A DNA stretch of 64,000 nucleotides from Tolypocladium sp. Sup5 PDA-1. Taxonomy: Eukaryota > Ascomycota > Sordariomycetes > Hypocreales > Ophiocordycipitaceae. How positions within the stretch are numbered: position 1 is the stretch's first letter; each line of letters begins with the position of its first letter. The position numbers were made by a program, and so were the translations under genes. The DNA lies in contig JPHH03000034.1 in assembly GCA_000750105.3 (NCBI GenBank), positions 124,001 through 188,000 on the forward strand. Direction: 5' to 3'. Positions 54,583 through 64,000 of this stretch are shown here, piece by piece. Under the pieces are notes generated by a model. The model saw only the letters and a list, made by a program, of their open reading frames with translations, was not told the DNA's origin and ran no database searches.

Positions 54583-55422
54583 ATGGCAACGAAATATATG
54601 CCAGACGACATGAACGAGAAGAGCCAAGCGGTACTCACTACAATCTCTGAAAAGCGCTTCGAGCAGCGACAGGCTCTCTGGAAGAAAACTGCTCCAAAGC
54701 GAGAACTCGCGGATCAGTTGCTGCTCAAACTCACCAAAGATGACGAGGAACTGGAGCAGTTGATGAAAAAGGCGCACGATATATCCGTTTCCATATCCAA
54801 AAGTGGAGTAAAGCCCAGGAAGCCTGGGGATCCCATGCCCAGCTCAGCTCTAGCTCAGACGAATATTCAACTCGGCGCGAATTTTCAACTCAACGCCCCT
54901 TGGGAACTCACCTGGACGTGGAGCTCAGCGTCAAACGACCCACCTTTGGCAACGGTCCAGAATTGGGATGACAAAAGGGACGGCACCGAGATGCAGGTTG
55001 GAGAAATGGCTCTGAACGTGCGAACCGACCGCGGCAGATCCGTTGAGTCGGGCAAAATGGCAATGGGATCTTGGTTCCACCCGTCCAAGTCCGGCTTGAT
55101 GACCGTCTCAAGCAACCCGAACATCAATTATGCGTACGGTAACAATCATACGGATGCATGGATAGGTTTCTTCATTCAAGAATTCACGTCTGACGGCGTC
55201 TTTGTGAAAAATAATGTCGTTCAGCAAAACAAGCTCTGGGACCTATCGTTTGACCAAGACTTCTCCGGTAGCCTCGAATCCTCATTGGTTGCAAGTATTC
55301 CTGTGGCCAGCGATCACCATTACGCCATTTGGGTCTGGGCTGGCGGTGATGTTGACAGCACTAGGCTGAGTTACGGAACTATGGTTGTGTACCTTTTTAA
55401 CATCTTCATTCATGTCGCCTGA
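54583..55422 (+). CDS. Unknown family, copy B (279 residues)
   Basis: ATG 54583 chosen because MATKYMPDDMNEKSQAVLTT and ISEKRFEQRQ align with the start of copy A; an upstream ATG-less extension of the frame reaches 54493. The C-terminal domain reads MAMGSWFHPSKSGLMTVSSN, NINYAYGNNHTDAWIGFFIQ, KLWDLSFDQDFSG and HHYAIWVWAGGDV, parallel to copy A (GINYHYWFENF, SLWDLDSDGDFNG, FYEVWIWCGGDAEG). After GGDVDSTRLSYGTM the ending YLFNIFIHVA is unlike copy A, so the last part may be altered or an intron unread. No signal peptide or membrane helix. Function unknown. Confidence 0.6.
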   Translation: MATKYMPDDMNEKSQAVLTTISEKRFEQRQALWKKTAPKRELADQLLLKLTKDDEELEQLMKKAHDISVSISKSGVKPRKPGDPMPSSALAQTNIQLGANFQLNAPWELTWTWSSASNDPPLATVQNWDDKRDGTEMQVGEMALNVRTDRGRSVESGKMAMGSWFHPSKSGLMTVSSNPNINYAYGNNHTDAWIGFFIQEFTSDGVFVKNNVVQQNKLWDLSFDQDFSGSLESSLVASIPVASDHHYAIWVWAGGDVDSTRLSYGTMVVYLFNIFIHVA

Positions 55423-55433
55423 AGGGGAATTAT

Positions 55434-55560
55434 GACAGGGCAGGGCGGTCTCTTCCTTCAACAGGACAGAGCATCTTCCTTCAGCAGGACATGGCATCTT
55501 CCTTCAACCGGACAGGGCAGGCAGGACAGGACAGGACAGGACAGGACAGGACAGGACAGT
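55434..55560. repeat. Tandem repeats: 27-bp-like units then (AGGAC)n
   Basis: Three imperfect units built on ATCTTCCTTCARCAGGACA lie at about 55450-55520, followed by about seven and a half AGGAC units at 55522..55559. It starts directly after the stop of unknown copy B. Confidence 0.75.
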
Positions 55561-55756
55561 CTCTTCAGGGCAGTCTCTTTGACAGGAGAAATAGACTGCA
55601 TCACGTAACACCCGCACCAAGGTCATCGTCCCTCACACGGTTGCGCGATTGTAAACGCCAGTAGAAAGGAGTCGTAGCCAGCTCAGCTACCCGCGTCTAT
55701 ACCATTCGCGCCGACATACGGACCGAGCCCCGTCAAGACAACTCCATATCCGGTAT

Positions 55757-56133
55757 GTGGGCAATTTCCTCTACGCACTAGACGTCAGTCTTCAACCCCT
55801 GGGGCTCAGGCCTCAACTATCTTCCATTTCCGCAGCTACGGGACTACTACATTACACCCTCATCCCCGTGGAACGTTGCGATTGCCCCGGGCACGCTTGA
55901 GTTTCATGGAATGGGCGATGTGAAGACGATGCCGACGCTGCCCTTTGAGGGCCACAGTGCGCCAACATACATTACTGTTCAGGGATGCGAGATCGTTTGG
56001 GGACTACGGGAGAACACGCCGGACGTGGCCCGGGCTGCCCGGGAGTCTCTTGCCGGGAAAAAAGACGTTCAGACTAGTTCCATTCGGGTCGGCAAAGATG
56101 CATATGTCAGAGCTGCCGATGATCGACACTTAG
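55757..56133 (+). pseudogene. GH127-like (DUF1680, beta-L-arabinofuranosidase type) 3' fragment
   Basis: Frames read GNFLYALDVSLQPLG, then DYYITPSSPWNVAIAPGTLE, FHGMG, APTYITVQGCEIVWGL and, after a frame change near 56060, RLVPFGSAKMHMSELPMIDT with a stop. This resembles the C-terminal end of fungal DUF1680 glycosidases (PLLYALDV..YYLTPTSPWNIAIDP..APPTYITAQGCEI..LVPYGAAKVHMAELP). The catalytic part is not present, so it is a truncated pseudogene. Confidence 0.5.
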
Positions 56134-57018
56134 TCGAGCAGGGAGTTTAGATATAGCTCGTCGACAAAGGGTCTAGTTCAAGGATGTCTCGTTGGCATCG
56201 TGTCTTTCACACAGCCCGGTGAGACGACTCTGCAGGTCGTATTATTATGGAGAATCGAGCATCTCGGTTACTTTTGGATCCTCACGAAGCTGCAGTTTCG
56301 CAAACTACGTACGCGGCATGTGCGATACGTGTGCCGCCAGTCCCATGCACTGCACCGTCAATTCTCTCAAGTGTACCCAACTGTACATGAAAGTAACTAG
56401 ACTACCGGTCCAAGAGTGGAACAATCGCTTGTGCAATTGCATTCTGGACACGGTCTTCATGTTGTTTTGGTTGCGACGCACTGCGAGCAAACTTCGCGTG
56501 CTTCAACCACCAACCACCGACCATGAAGTGATCAACAGCAACCACAGAGTCAAACACAGTCAAACGCATCAACGCACAAACAAAGTCCATCGTCCCCGAC
56601 TCAATGCCAACTCAACCGCCAGCCGTCGCCCAGGACGATAACAGTGAACCAAACCCGAACACCTGCAAGTGTTCGCCGGTTGCCTAGCAATCAGCAGCTG
56701 GCAACGCCATCATCCATTCACTCACTCCACCCAGCGCGCCAGCTGTTCAGCAGCACCGCCTGGCAGTTGTCCACCGCCTCCGCGTGGCCAGTATATGTAC
56801 TGTTTATCTCTCCTCCTGCTGCAGGTTTCGCCATGCTGCTTTGCCACGCATCCATTCCGTTACACAACATCTGCCCCCGGCTCCGAACCCGACTGCAGTC
56901 TTCACCGTCTCGCAAAGGTTAGTCTACTCTTCTCTTCCCCTTCCCCTGCAATGGTTCCTGCCGCAACTCCGGTTGCAAAGAGTCGCGAAACTGACACCTC
57001 GACTTGACAGCTCCCACG
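56134..57018. other. Intergenic and leader region
   Basis: No domain readable. Pyrimidine-rich stretches at 56900-57000 look like a fungal promoter/leader for the small gene at 57019. Confidence 0.45.
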
Positions 57019-57270
57019 ATGTGCCAACCCACCCGATACGTCTACCACAAGTGTCGCCACGGCTTTGGCCCCCCGCGCTCCTGGCTACCAGTCCTCTGCG
57101 TCAGGGCGCACGCCACGGGCTTCGCATGCTGGCTGCCCGCCCATGTGCCGCGCGGCAAGATGAAGGACGTCCCCTGGCCCGGCCTGGGCGAAAAGGACTA
57201 TTGTGAGAAGTGCCTGAAGAAACGGGCGCGGGCCGCCGCTGCCCGAAAGGCCAAGAAGCTAAAGTCGTGA
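57019..57270 (+). CDS. Small Cys-containing fungal protein (83 residues)
   Basis: Starts MCQPTRYVYHKCRHGFGPP and ends YCEKCLKKRARAAAARKAKK with a basic tail. The opening M-C-x-P-T-R-Y-x-Y-x-K-C-x-H and the late CEKC pair suggest a small metal-binding fold common in short uncharacterised fungal proteins. Single exon; ATG 57019 chosen because an earlier in-frame codon at 57004 is TTG. Function unknown. Confidence 0.55.
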   Translation: MCQPTRYVYHKCRHGFGPPRSWLPVLCVRAHATGFACWLPAHVPRGKMKDVPWPGLGEKDYCEKCLKKRARAAAARKAKKLKS

Positions 57271-57565
57271 GGCACAGCGAACACGTCGTCATTGAGAAGG
57301 GGTTTCAGTAAGTGGAGGATACGGTATCGGAGGACGGAGGGTATGCTGCTGAATCAGGTGAGGTCCTGCTTGGCTGGGACGGACAGACAAGTCTCAACGC
57401 TCTCACTCTCGCAGACGCGACTCTCACGACAACCCACAGCGCCGCCACTCTCGCCGTCACCATCCTCTCTTGGGTAGTCACTCTTCGTTGGCCTGCGTTA
57501 CGCTCACGGTCTCTAGCATCGGCACTCGTTTCATTTGTCTTCTACTTGGTGGGGTATTATCCTGT

Positions 57566-59465
57566 CTAGCCAAACAGCTTATCTAGCACCTTCTCAAAAA
57601 CGTTTCTGCGGGGCAAGTCAGTAAGTCTCATATGAGCAAGCAGGGTGAAAGGGTACGCACTTGGGCGGCTGGGGTATAAAGTTCCGCTCATACTCTTCGA
57701 TACCAGCCATGTCTTTTTGCAAGTCCACCTCGCTGGGTTTGTAAATGTGCGTCTTGTGGGTCAACTTCCAGCCGACGTAGAGTATCGGAAACACGGGGAT
57801 CATCGTATATCTTCAAAGCGTTAGCCTTCCGCCAAGTTGACGCCAGAGGGATAACTCACGAGAACAAAAAGTCGGCAACCTTCCAGTATCCAGGTAGCGG
57901 CAGAAACACCGTGTACCCTCCCACAAACGCCATGATAAACGTCCCAACCAGCCCATACCAGGCAGCGTACGGCATGAACCACGCCTTGTACGGCAGGGTG
58001 TCGCGGCTGACGCCCTGCGCCTGGAGCGCCTTGTAGAAGCAGAGGTACGTCGTGCAGACCACCGAGAAGTTGATCAGCTGCGAGGCCGTGACCAGCGAGA
58101 CGAACCAGTCGAGGACGACGGCAGCGTTGGAAGAGAGCTGGAGAAAGGCCAGCAGCGCAAACAAGAGGACAAACGCGACGCAGTAGACGGGCACGCCCTG
58201 TTTGGTGCAGGTCGTCAAGAACTTGGGCGCTTTGCCCTCGAGGGCCAGTCCGTACAGCGATCGCGAGGCGCAGTAGACGTACGAGTTGCCGGCGGAAAAG
58301 GCAGCCGTCAAGACCATGGCGTTGACAATGTGCGGCAAGACCTTGATGCCGAGACGGTTCATAGCGACGACGTATGGCGAAGCCGCAGCGCCGGGCCTGG
58401 AGTCCTTGAAGGCGGCGGTCAATTCCTGGTCGTCGTACGGAACTAGGATGCCGACGCACAGCGATCCCAGCACGAAAAAAGCCGTCAGCCTGTAGAACAC
58501 GGCGTTGTATGCTCGGGGCATGACGGAACGAGGGTTCTCGGCCTCTCCGGCAGCCATGGAAACGTAGTCGGGTCCAGCAATCGTAAAGGCAGCCTGGATG
58601 AGGCACTGAAGGAAGCCCAGCCATTTGCCCAGAGCCCCGTCGTAGTAGAGCTCCGCAAACGCCCCGGGTTCGTTCCAGAATCGAAACCCGAAACGATCAC
58701 CCGTGGGGTTCCCGCCCAGCATCACGATGAAGGTGAAGATGATGAGGCCAATAGCCAGCAGGACCTTGCCCACGGCGGCCCAGAACTCCGTCTCGCCGTA
58801 CCACTTCACGGCCATGACGTTGATGAGGGCATACAGAATGATGATGATGACGATGACGGCAGCAGTCGGGATCACATCTGTCCAGAAGTGCAGGATGAGA
58901 TTGCAGGCAACCACCTCAAAGGGCACCAGCGCGGCCTCAAAGACGAAGAAGTTCCAGCCGGCAGCGAAGCCAAACGCCTCGTCGACATAGCGGCCCGCAA
59001 ACCGGATAAAGGGCGACGAGATGGGCAGGTAGGTCACCATCTCAGCCATGCACAGCGTGACGGCGAGGATAAAGGTGCACCAGAAGCTGAAGGCGAGGAA
59101 CAGGCTCGCGGGCCCGCCATGGAGGAGGCCTTTGCCGATTTGGACCTATACGAAGCAGATGGCCATGAGCACTTGACGAACGTGGCAAAGGGATATGAAG
59201 GAGAATTGTACGGAGCAAGCTGGTTACGCACATAGAGGGCAGTGCCGATGGTGCCACCAATGCCGATGAGCTGGATGTGCCGCGACTTGAGCTTCCGGTG
59301 GGTGGAATCGTGTGTCGGCTCGCTGGACAGAGAGGCCCGGATGGCCTGGCGGGAGGCTACCGGCTCGATGAGGGCTGCATCTTTGAGCTCGCCGCCGACG
59401 CCCTTTTCCTGGTCCGACGAGTAGGCCGGAAGGCTGGGCGAGGCCTGAACACCGCCTGAGCCCAT
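57566..59465 (-). CDS. Amino-acid permease (AAT/YAT family), 4 exons
   Basis: Exons 59232..59465, 57860..59145, 57661..57810 and 57566..57605; introns 86, 49 and 55 bp; product 569 residues. Twelve membrane spans are expected. Family signs: HIQLIGIGGTIGTALYV (TM1, near residue 70), MAEMVTYLPISSPFIRFAGR, FTIAGPDYVSMAAGEAENPR and YCASRSLYGLALEGKAPKFL. These match proton-coupled fungal permeases such as the dicarboxylic amino-acid and general types; the exact substrate is not predictable. The cytosolic C-terminus is EYERNFIPQPPK-NVFEKVLDKLFG. The N-terminus has Lys residues suited to ubiquitin control, as usual in this family. Intact. Confidence 0.9.
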
Positions 59466-60845
59466 TGGATCCGATAGATTCAGGGTTTTGGCTCACAGGC
59501 GGTCACAGGAAACTTTGCGATCGTCACCCGGCATGTACATGCGTCGTCAGGAAGTTGGAGGCAACTCAATTGGCCAGAGCGCGCAAGGGTGGTCTGCAGA
59601 GGCAACTGACGGTTGAGAAGCGGCTGTGACAGTGCCAACTTCAGGCGGTCGCTGTGAGGGTGACGAAAACGGAATTGACGATGCTGTCTGCCATGTGTTG
59701 CGGGCTTCAATTGGTCGCGAAGGAAAGGAAGAGGGTGAGAAAAGAGGCAAAGAGGTCTCACTCAAAATTGGCAAACACAGCCGTCAACCAATGTACTTAG
59801 GGCAAACGAAAGCGGCGGGTCCCCGGCACGGGCGAAGCCTGCTTGCAGACTGTTGTTGGTCTCGACCACCTCCATCCATTGAGGGGAAAACCGGAGGAAT
59901 TGGGGCTTGGCTGGGGAGGAATTGCTCCATATAAGAAGCTAGCCATCGTTCCATCCGCTCCGTGCGACGCCAATGATGGGGCTGGCCGTGGTGATTAGGT
60001 GACGTCCGATGGGAGCAGCATCGTCGCCCTGGAGCCGGAACTCGGAGGAGGCGAGAGAGGAAGAGGGCTGCCCGAGTGAGACCCTGCTAGCCTGTTGGTG
60101 CCAGGGTACGAAGTAAGTGACGAAGCATGCTATCGTGGTACGATGCTGTTTGGCTGGCGTCTGGTTGGTGAGACGAAGAAAAGGATCCGTGGGGTGGGTG
60201 CGATTGATCGGAACTCGCGAGGTGGTCGCACAAGCACGTGAGATATGACGACATCTGGAAATAGAGCAGCGGCAGGAGCTAGTGTCGCAATTCCAAACGA
60301 TACTTGCCATTGTCATACAAAGGCATCCATCTTCAATCCTCCACACTCTTCACCCTCTACCTCACGGCCCGTCGGCAGCCGCAAGCCATGCCCACCATCA
60401 GCTTCGGCATGCGCCGAAAAGAGCCTCACGCCATTGCCCCCAAGAAGCGCACAATGGTGGTCACCCCCACCATCAAGAGCCGGCGAAGCCCTGCCCAGAA
60501 AGCGCCACCAGACGCGTTGGGCCATGGTGTGGCCGTGGTGTGTGCGCTACTTCGTACCAGGGCCTTGAATCGGAGTCGCCGCTCGTTGAACTCACGATAG
60601 CTCCGTTGTTAGCCTCGGGACACGCGATGAATATAGCGATTGCGCTGCTTGTTTGCAGCACGCGCCGTGGGTAGCGTAGCGTTATTATTGTCTAGCCATG
60701 AGTGCACTCACCCGAGCACAAGAGAATTGCAATCACATACATAAGGTACCAGTACAGAGCCTGCAACTCCGACCGCACCGCAGTCAGGTTGTCAAGCCGC
60801 GCTCATCACTCTAATCCGCAATTGGAGACAAAAGAAAAGCGCCAA
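59466..60845. other. Intergenic, no gene supported
   Basis: Permease promoter on the left. A frame at 60389-60600 (MPTISFGMRRKEP.., basic, 70 codons) could be a small gene, but nothing confirms it. Confidence 0.45.
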
Positions 60846-62918
60846 TTACTCCAAGTCCAAATTCATCCGCATTATCGCGTTTACATAGACCTATAAAGCA
60901 GGTTAGCATCGTTAAACAATTCAACACATCCGAATCCCATCTCACCCCTTGCTGCATGTTCCTGAGCTCGTCGATGGACCCCTGGATGCGACCGTGGAGT
61001 CGCCCCTTTACTTCGCCAAGGTGCGACAATATCTTCGTCCAGTTCTCAAGGAGGGCGTCCTGAGTATCGACGTCGAATCGCTCAAGTCTCTCCGAGTACT
61101 TCCCCGAGTACGTCCTAGCCCATTCATGCTCCATCCTTCGAACCGACTCGGCCACAAGATTAATATGGCTGCGGAAGCTAGAGAGAAGCATACTGATCCT
61201 GGTGCAAGTCTTGGAGCTCCCGAACTCCGAGTCGGATATAAGTTTCTGGAGCCGATCCATGTCATCTTGGCGCTCAAGCTACTCGCAGAGTTAGCATTAT
61301 GCATGCAGGGCAAGTTCGAACCACGCACCCTGATCTTAAAGGTCTGCTCGACAAAGTCGAGACAGCGATTCCAACAAGTCTCCCAGTAGTCCAACGAGGT
61401 CCAAAGCACCATCTGGAACAGGGCAACCCCGCTCGCGCTTGGGGGAGAATGTAGCCCGCGCTCATCCCAGGTCTTGTCGGTCGCGTTCAGTCGGTAATGG
61501 CCCGTATCTGTCAAGACGACTCCTACTGCAGAAGGCGACGCGGTCGGGGTCTCTCCGCAGTACTCGGTGGCGACGCGCATGCCAATCCAAGTGCGACGCT
61601 GCGTGAAAGTCATATCACGACTCTCGTGGCCAAACTCAACGGGGACGGTAAAATGGCCGCGATCGACCCGCATGCCCGAGTCTCCTCCCGCGTCCTTTTC
61701 GCTCGGTGGCCCATCGGGATCGAACGCGTAGAAGTGAAAGACGAAGTGCAAGTACATCCAGCAGTCAGAAGACGTCCCAAGGGTGAAGGATAGACTCTTC
61801 TCCTCGGTCAGATAAGACGGGCTTTGCTCAGGTGTGGCTTGACGACAGAACCCATGCAAAGAGTCCAGACACCACGAAACGTCTCTATCAGCGAACTTGT
61901 CCAAGGCGCGTTCTTGGCCCCCGGGTCTCTGGACCGGGCTTTGCTTGTTCGGGTTGCTCAAGAGGCATAAGATGCTGGAAATGATTGGAAATGATATTGC
62001 TCGATGCTCAGCGTGAGTAAAAGACCTTTAAATGCAACAGTCAGAATTGGTTCTACCCAAAACGTGATTAGCAAAGCATACCAGATTTGTGCAGACGAAA
62101 ACAGCTGGCCGTGGAGGCGGATGTCTGAGATAGAAGGTTGCGTTGGGGCATCTTTGAGTTGTCCATCAGGCCAGTCTCCAATACCCGTATATGACTATTA
62201 TTCATTTCATATTAGCGGCATGGTTCCCTGGTAGTTCAACCACCTCAACGACACCACGATATCTACTCACATCACCACTGTCTAAGCCCGCGAAACGGCC
62301 ACTGGAAGCAAGTGGACGGGGCCGCATAGCAACCCCTTCTCCATTCAACTGCTTCGACGCAAGCCAGTGAAAAATGCGGTACTCTGGTGCGGTGCAATCG
62401 GCCACCGGGCTGCCTACGTGGCGGCGTCTCGATCGCCCGATCGAGGCATCCGGCCACAATGCTCGGATCAACTTCGCCGACTCTGCTACCTTCTTAATAC
62501 AGTCCGGCACGGGGTCGGGGTGGTCGCTGATGTGCTTGAATGGGACAACCAGCAGCTGAGACCCAGCCTCGTTCTTCTGACCGGAATTCTTTTGACCAGA
62601 AAGTTCAAACTGGAGCTGGGAACCCCAACCTGGGAGGTGCGCCGATATACGAGGATCCGTGGCATGAAAATCGTTGCCCGGGATTGGGCCTATCGGTGCC
62701 CTCGAGGGATCAGGATTGTCCAGGTCGCGGTGAATGTAGTACCACGGACGAGATTGACTCTCCAAGATTGAAGCGACATCGAATGCTGATAGAAACTTCT
62801 CTCGCAACTCAATGAGCGTATCTGGAGTTGGAAGCAATTGACCCGGAGAGAGACGTTTGTCGGTCACTGGTTCAGCAGGAATGATTGCTCCAGTCATATT
62901 GTTGGTCGCCGACGACAT
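60846..62918 (-). CDS. CorA-like helical protein of unknown function, 5 exons
   Basis: Exons 62271..62918, 62082..62194, 61329..62025, 60946..61278 and 60846..60890; introns 76, 56, 50 and 55 bp, the last with a GCTAAC branch; 611 residues. All phases match. The N-terminus gives RPWYYIHRDLDNPDPSRAPI; the middle SLSFTLGTSSDCWMYLHFVF and LFQMVLWTSLDYWETCWNRC; then a long helical part (LERQDDMDRLQKLISDSEFG, LLENWTKILSHLGEVKGRLH). This resembles fungal proteins with a CorA-like cytosolic helical domain, but the two membrane helices and the GMN motif that normally follow are absent: the frame ends VYVNAIMRMNLDLE. If intron 4 is not removed the frame continues 30 residues with CLTMLTCFIGLCKRD, still without GMN. 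A soluble, non-transporting relative is the likely reading. Confidence 0.7.
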
Positions 62919-63941
62919 TGCTGGGAATGGCAGTGATGCTCAGGGAGATTCGATCGGGTCAAGATTGCTTCGCTCTTCAGTCCCGTGAGTGCATTTGCAA
63001 AGTGTGAAGGAGAAAGAATTCCGTGAGACGGTAAGAGGGGTGGAAGCAAGGAGGGGATGTTTTCCTCCGAGACCCCCTGTGAATAATGTGCTCCGCCTGT
63101 TGGTGATGACTGCATGCAGGGTGCATACACGGCCTGTCCTTGGAACTACCAATGACTGACGAGACCCGACCCAACGGATGTTTGTTATACAATGAACAAG
63201 AAGCTGATTCGTCACTAAGACCGTCACTAAGACCATCACGGCGCCGGCGATAGCCTCATCTGAGGCCCCTAATCCGGCACACTCTAATTAATTAGGCCGG
63301 GATCACCAGGAGTTGCTTTGAGGGCTTGACCTGTTGGCCGTAGAGGACATTGTCGACCCAGCCAAAGGACGTCGGCGACTGCTTGTTTCGGCGTCATAAG
63401 CACGTTTATGGCTGAATTCATCATCTCGGTGATGTCGAACGGAGGATTAGTGCCATCAGGGGGGCTGTTTGTTAACTTCCAGCAAACCATTGTTTGTCTG
63501 GACGCAGCAGAAAAGATGTTTGTGGGCATCTGATGGCCGACAGTTCTATCTTCGACATGCAATCGCAATAACGCTCTTATCTCTCCCTGACCAGCTTTTT
63601 ACCACTGACATGTCTTTTGTATCGTGCTCTCGTCTGCATAGGGGCGTTTGTTTGTGATGTTCTCCCTTGTCTGACAAGCAAGCCTGTTTGATGTAGCCCC
63701 TTGTTCTGGCTTACCATTTCACATTTTCATACGTGCTTTCGTCGAGTATAAAGTCAGAGGAGAACCATCGTCTTTTACAGAATAACTCATCATCACAGAT
63801 ACACTCAGTTCTCATACGCATACCAACCTCTTGCACACCAATACAATTCAGACGACTAACTTATACCTCTTCAGTATGCTCCCTCAGCCTCCTACTCCAA
63901 GTTTCATGCATTGACCAAAGATCAGACCTCATTATTTCACC
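62919..63941. other. Intergenic; promoter of the gene at the right edge
   Basis: A frame at 63284-63568 (minus) has no recognisable domain. The last 180 bp are C/T- and CA-rich (TCATCATCACAG.., ACCAACCTCTTGCACACC), typical of the leader of a strongly expressed fungal gene, with a TATAAAG at about 63748. Confidence 0.5.
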
Positions 63942-64000
63942 ATGGCTTTCTGCAACCAGTGCCAGACCCACGTCACCCCCAACAAGAACCAACAGTGCCC
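63942..64000 (+). CDS. 5' end of a gene (partial, N-terminal CxxC protein)
   Basis: ATG 63942 in the context CACC-ATG-G starts MAFCNQCQTHVTPNKNQQC and runs off the window. The CxxC pair suggests a small zinc-binding fold. Product unknown. Confidence 0.55.
   Translation, partial: MAFCNQCQTHVTPNKNQQC

Noticed and set aside
63284..63568. 94-codon minus-strand frame
   Set aside because: Looks partly protein-like but no family could be named and nothing upstream supports a gene.

Overview
The window is nuclear DNA of a filamentous ascomycete (Pezizomycotina, probably Sordariomycetes). The evidence is short GT-AG introns of 46-120 bp with CTRAY branch sites, HET-domain genes, DUF3435/FluG-type recombinase remains, hAT, Helitron and LTR debris, and C-to-T decay of the repeat-induced point mutation (RIP) type. 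I found no rRNA, tRNA or CRISPR array. Gene models were built by hand by matching splice sites and reading phases.

Layout. 0-12 kb: a two-exon coiled-coil gene, a decayed DOMON/cytochrome b561 gene, and a full-length ABCC transporter whose reading frame is broken by about ten TAG codons, most at places where the family has Trp. 12.5-20.3 kb: a decayed patch with a HET gene carrying a CAA-to-TAA nonsense change, a FAD-monooxygenase remnant, an LTR with a duplicated end, one intact TLC-like membrane gene, a DUF3435 (Starship-captain superfamily) relic, and a junction of two truncated housekeeping-gene pieces (trehalose synthase subunit and ubiquitin-domain protein). 22-36.5 kb: the most coherent block, five calcium transport genes side by side: two P2B Ca2+-ATPases flanking three CAX-type Ca2+/H+ exchanger paralogs, in alternating orientation. 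The exchanger nearest the first ATPase is canonical; the other two have lost the conserved glutamate of the second exchanger repeat.

37-45 kb is accessory DNA: a short stretch of bacterial-looking gene fragments (GNAT acetyltransferase, antitoxin-like), a HET C-terminal orphan, an intact FAD-dependent monooxygenase, a hAT relic, a four-exon 109-residue gene whose exons are all short, and a tandem 150-bp repeat. 46-52 kb holds an intact secreted FAD-linked oxidase (4 exons) and a 12-exon DHA2 drug-efflux transporter with a 15-nt micro-exon. 52-56 kb holds a Helitron scrap, a divergent pair of unknown paralogs, a pentanucleotide satellite and a glycosidase-like 3' fragment. 57-64 kb looks like ordinary core genome: a small Cys-rich gene, an amino-acid permease (4 exons), a 611-residue CorA-like helical protein (5 exons), and the first codons of another gene at the right edge.

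Together the five transporters would give plasma-membrane or vacuolar Ca2+ pumps plus vacuolar Ca2+/H+ exchange from one locus. The surrounding transposon and recombinase debris leaves open that the block arrived or was assembled by mobile-element activity; that link is inference.
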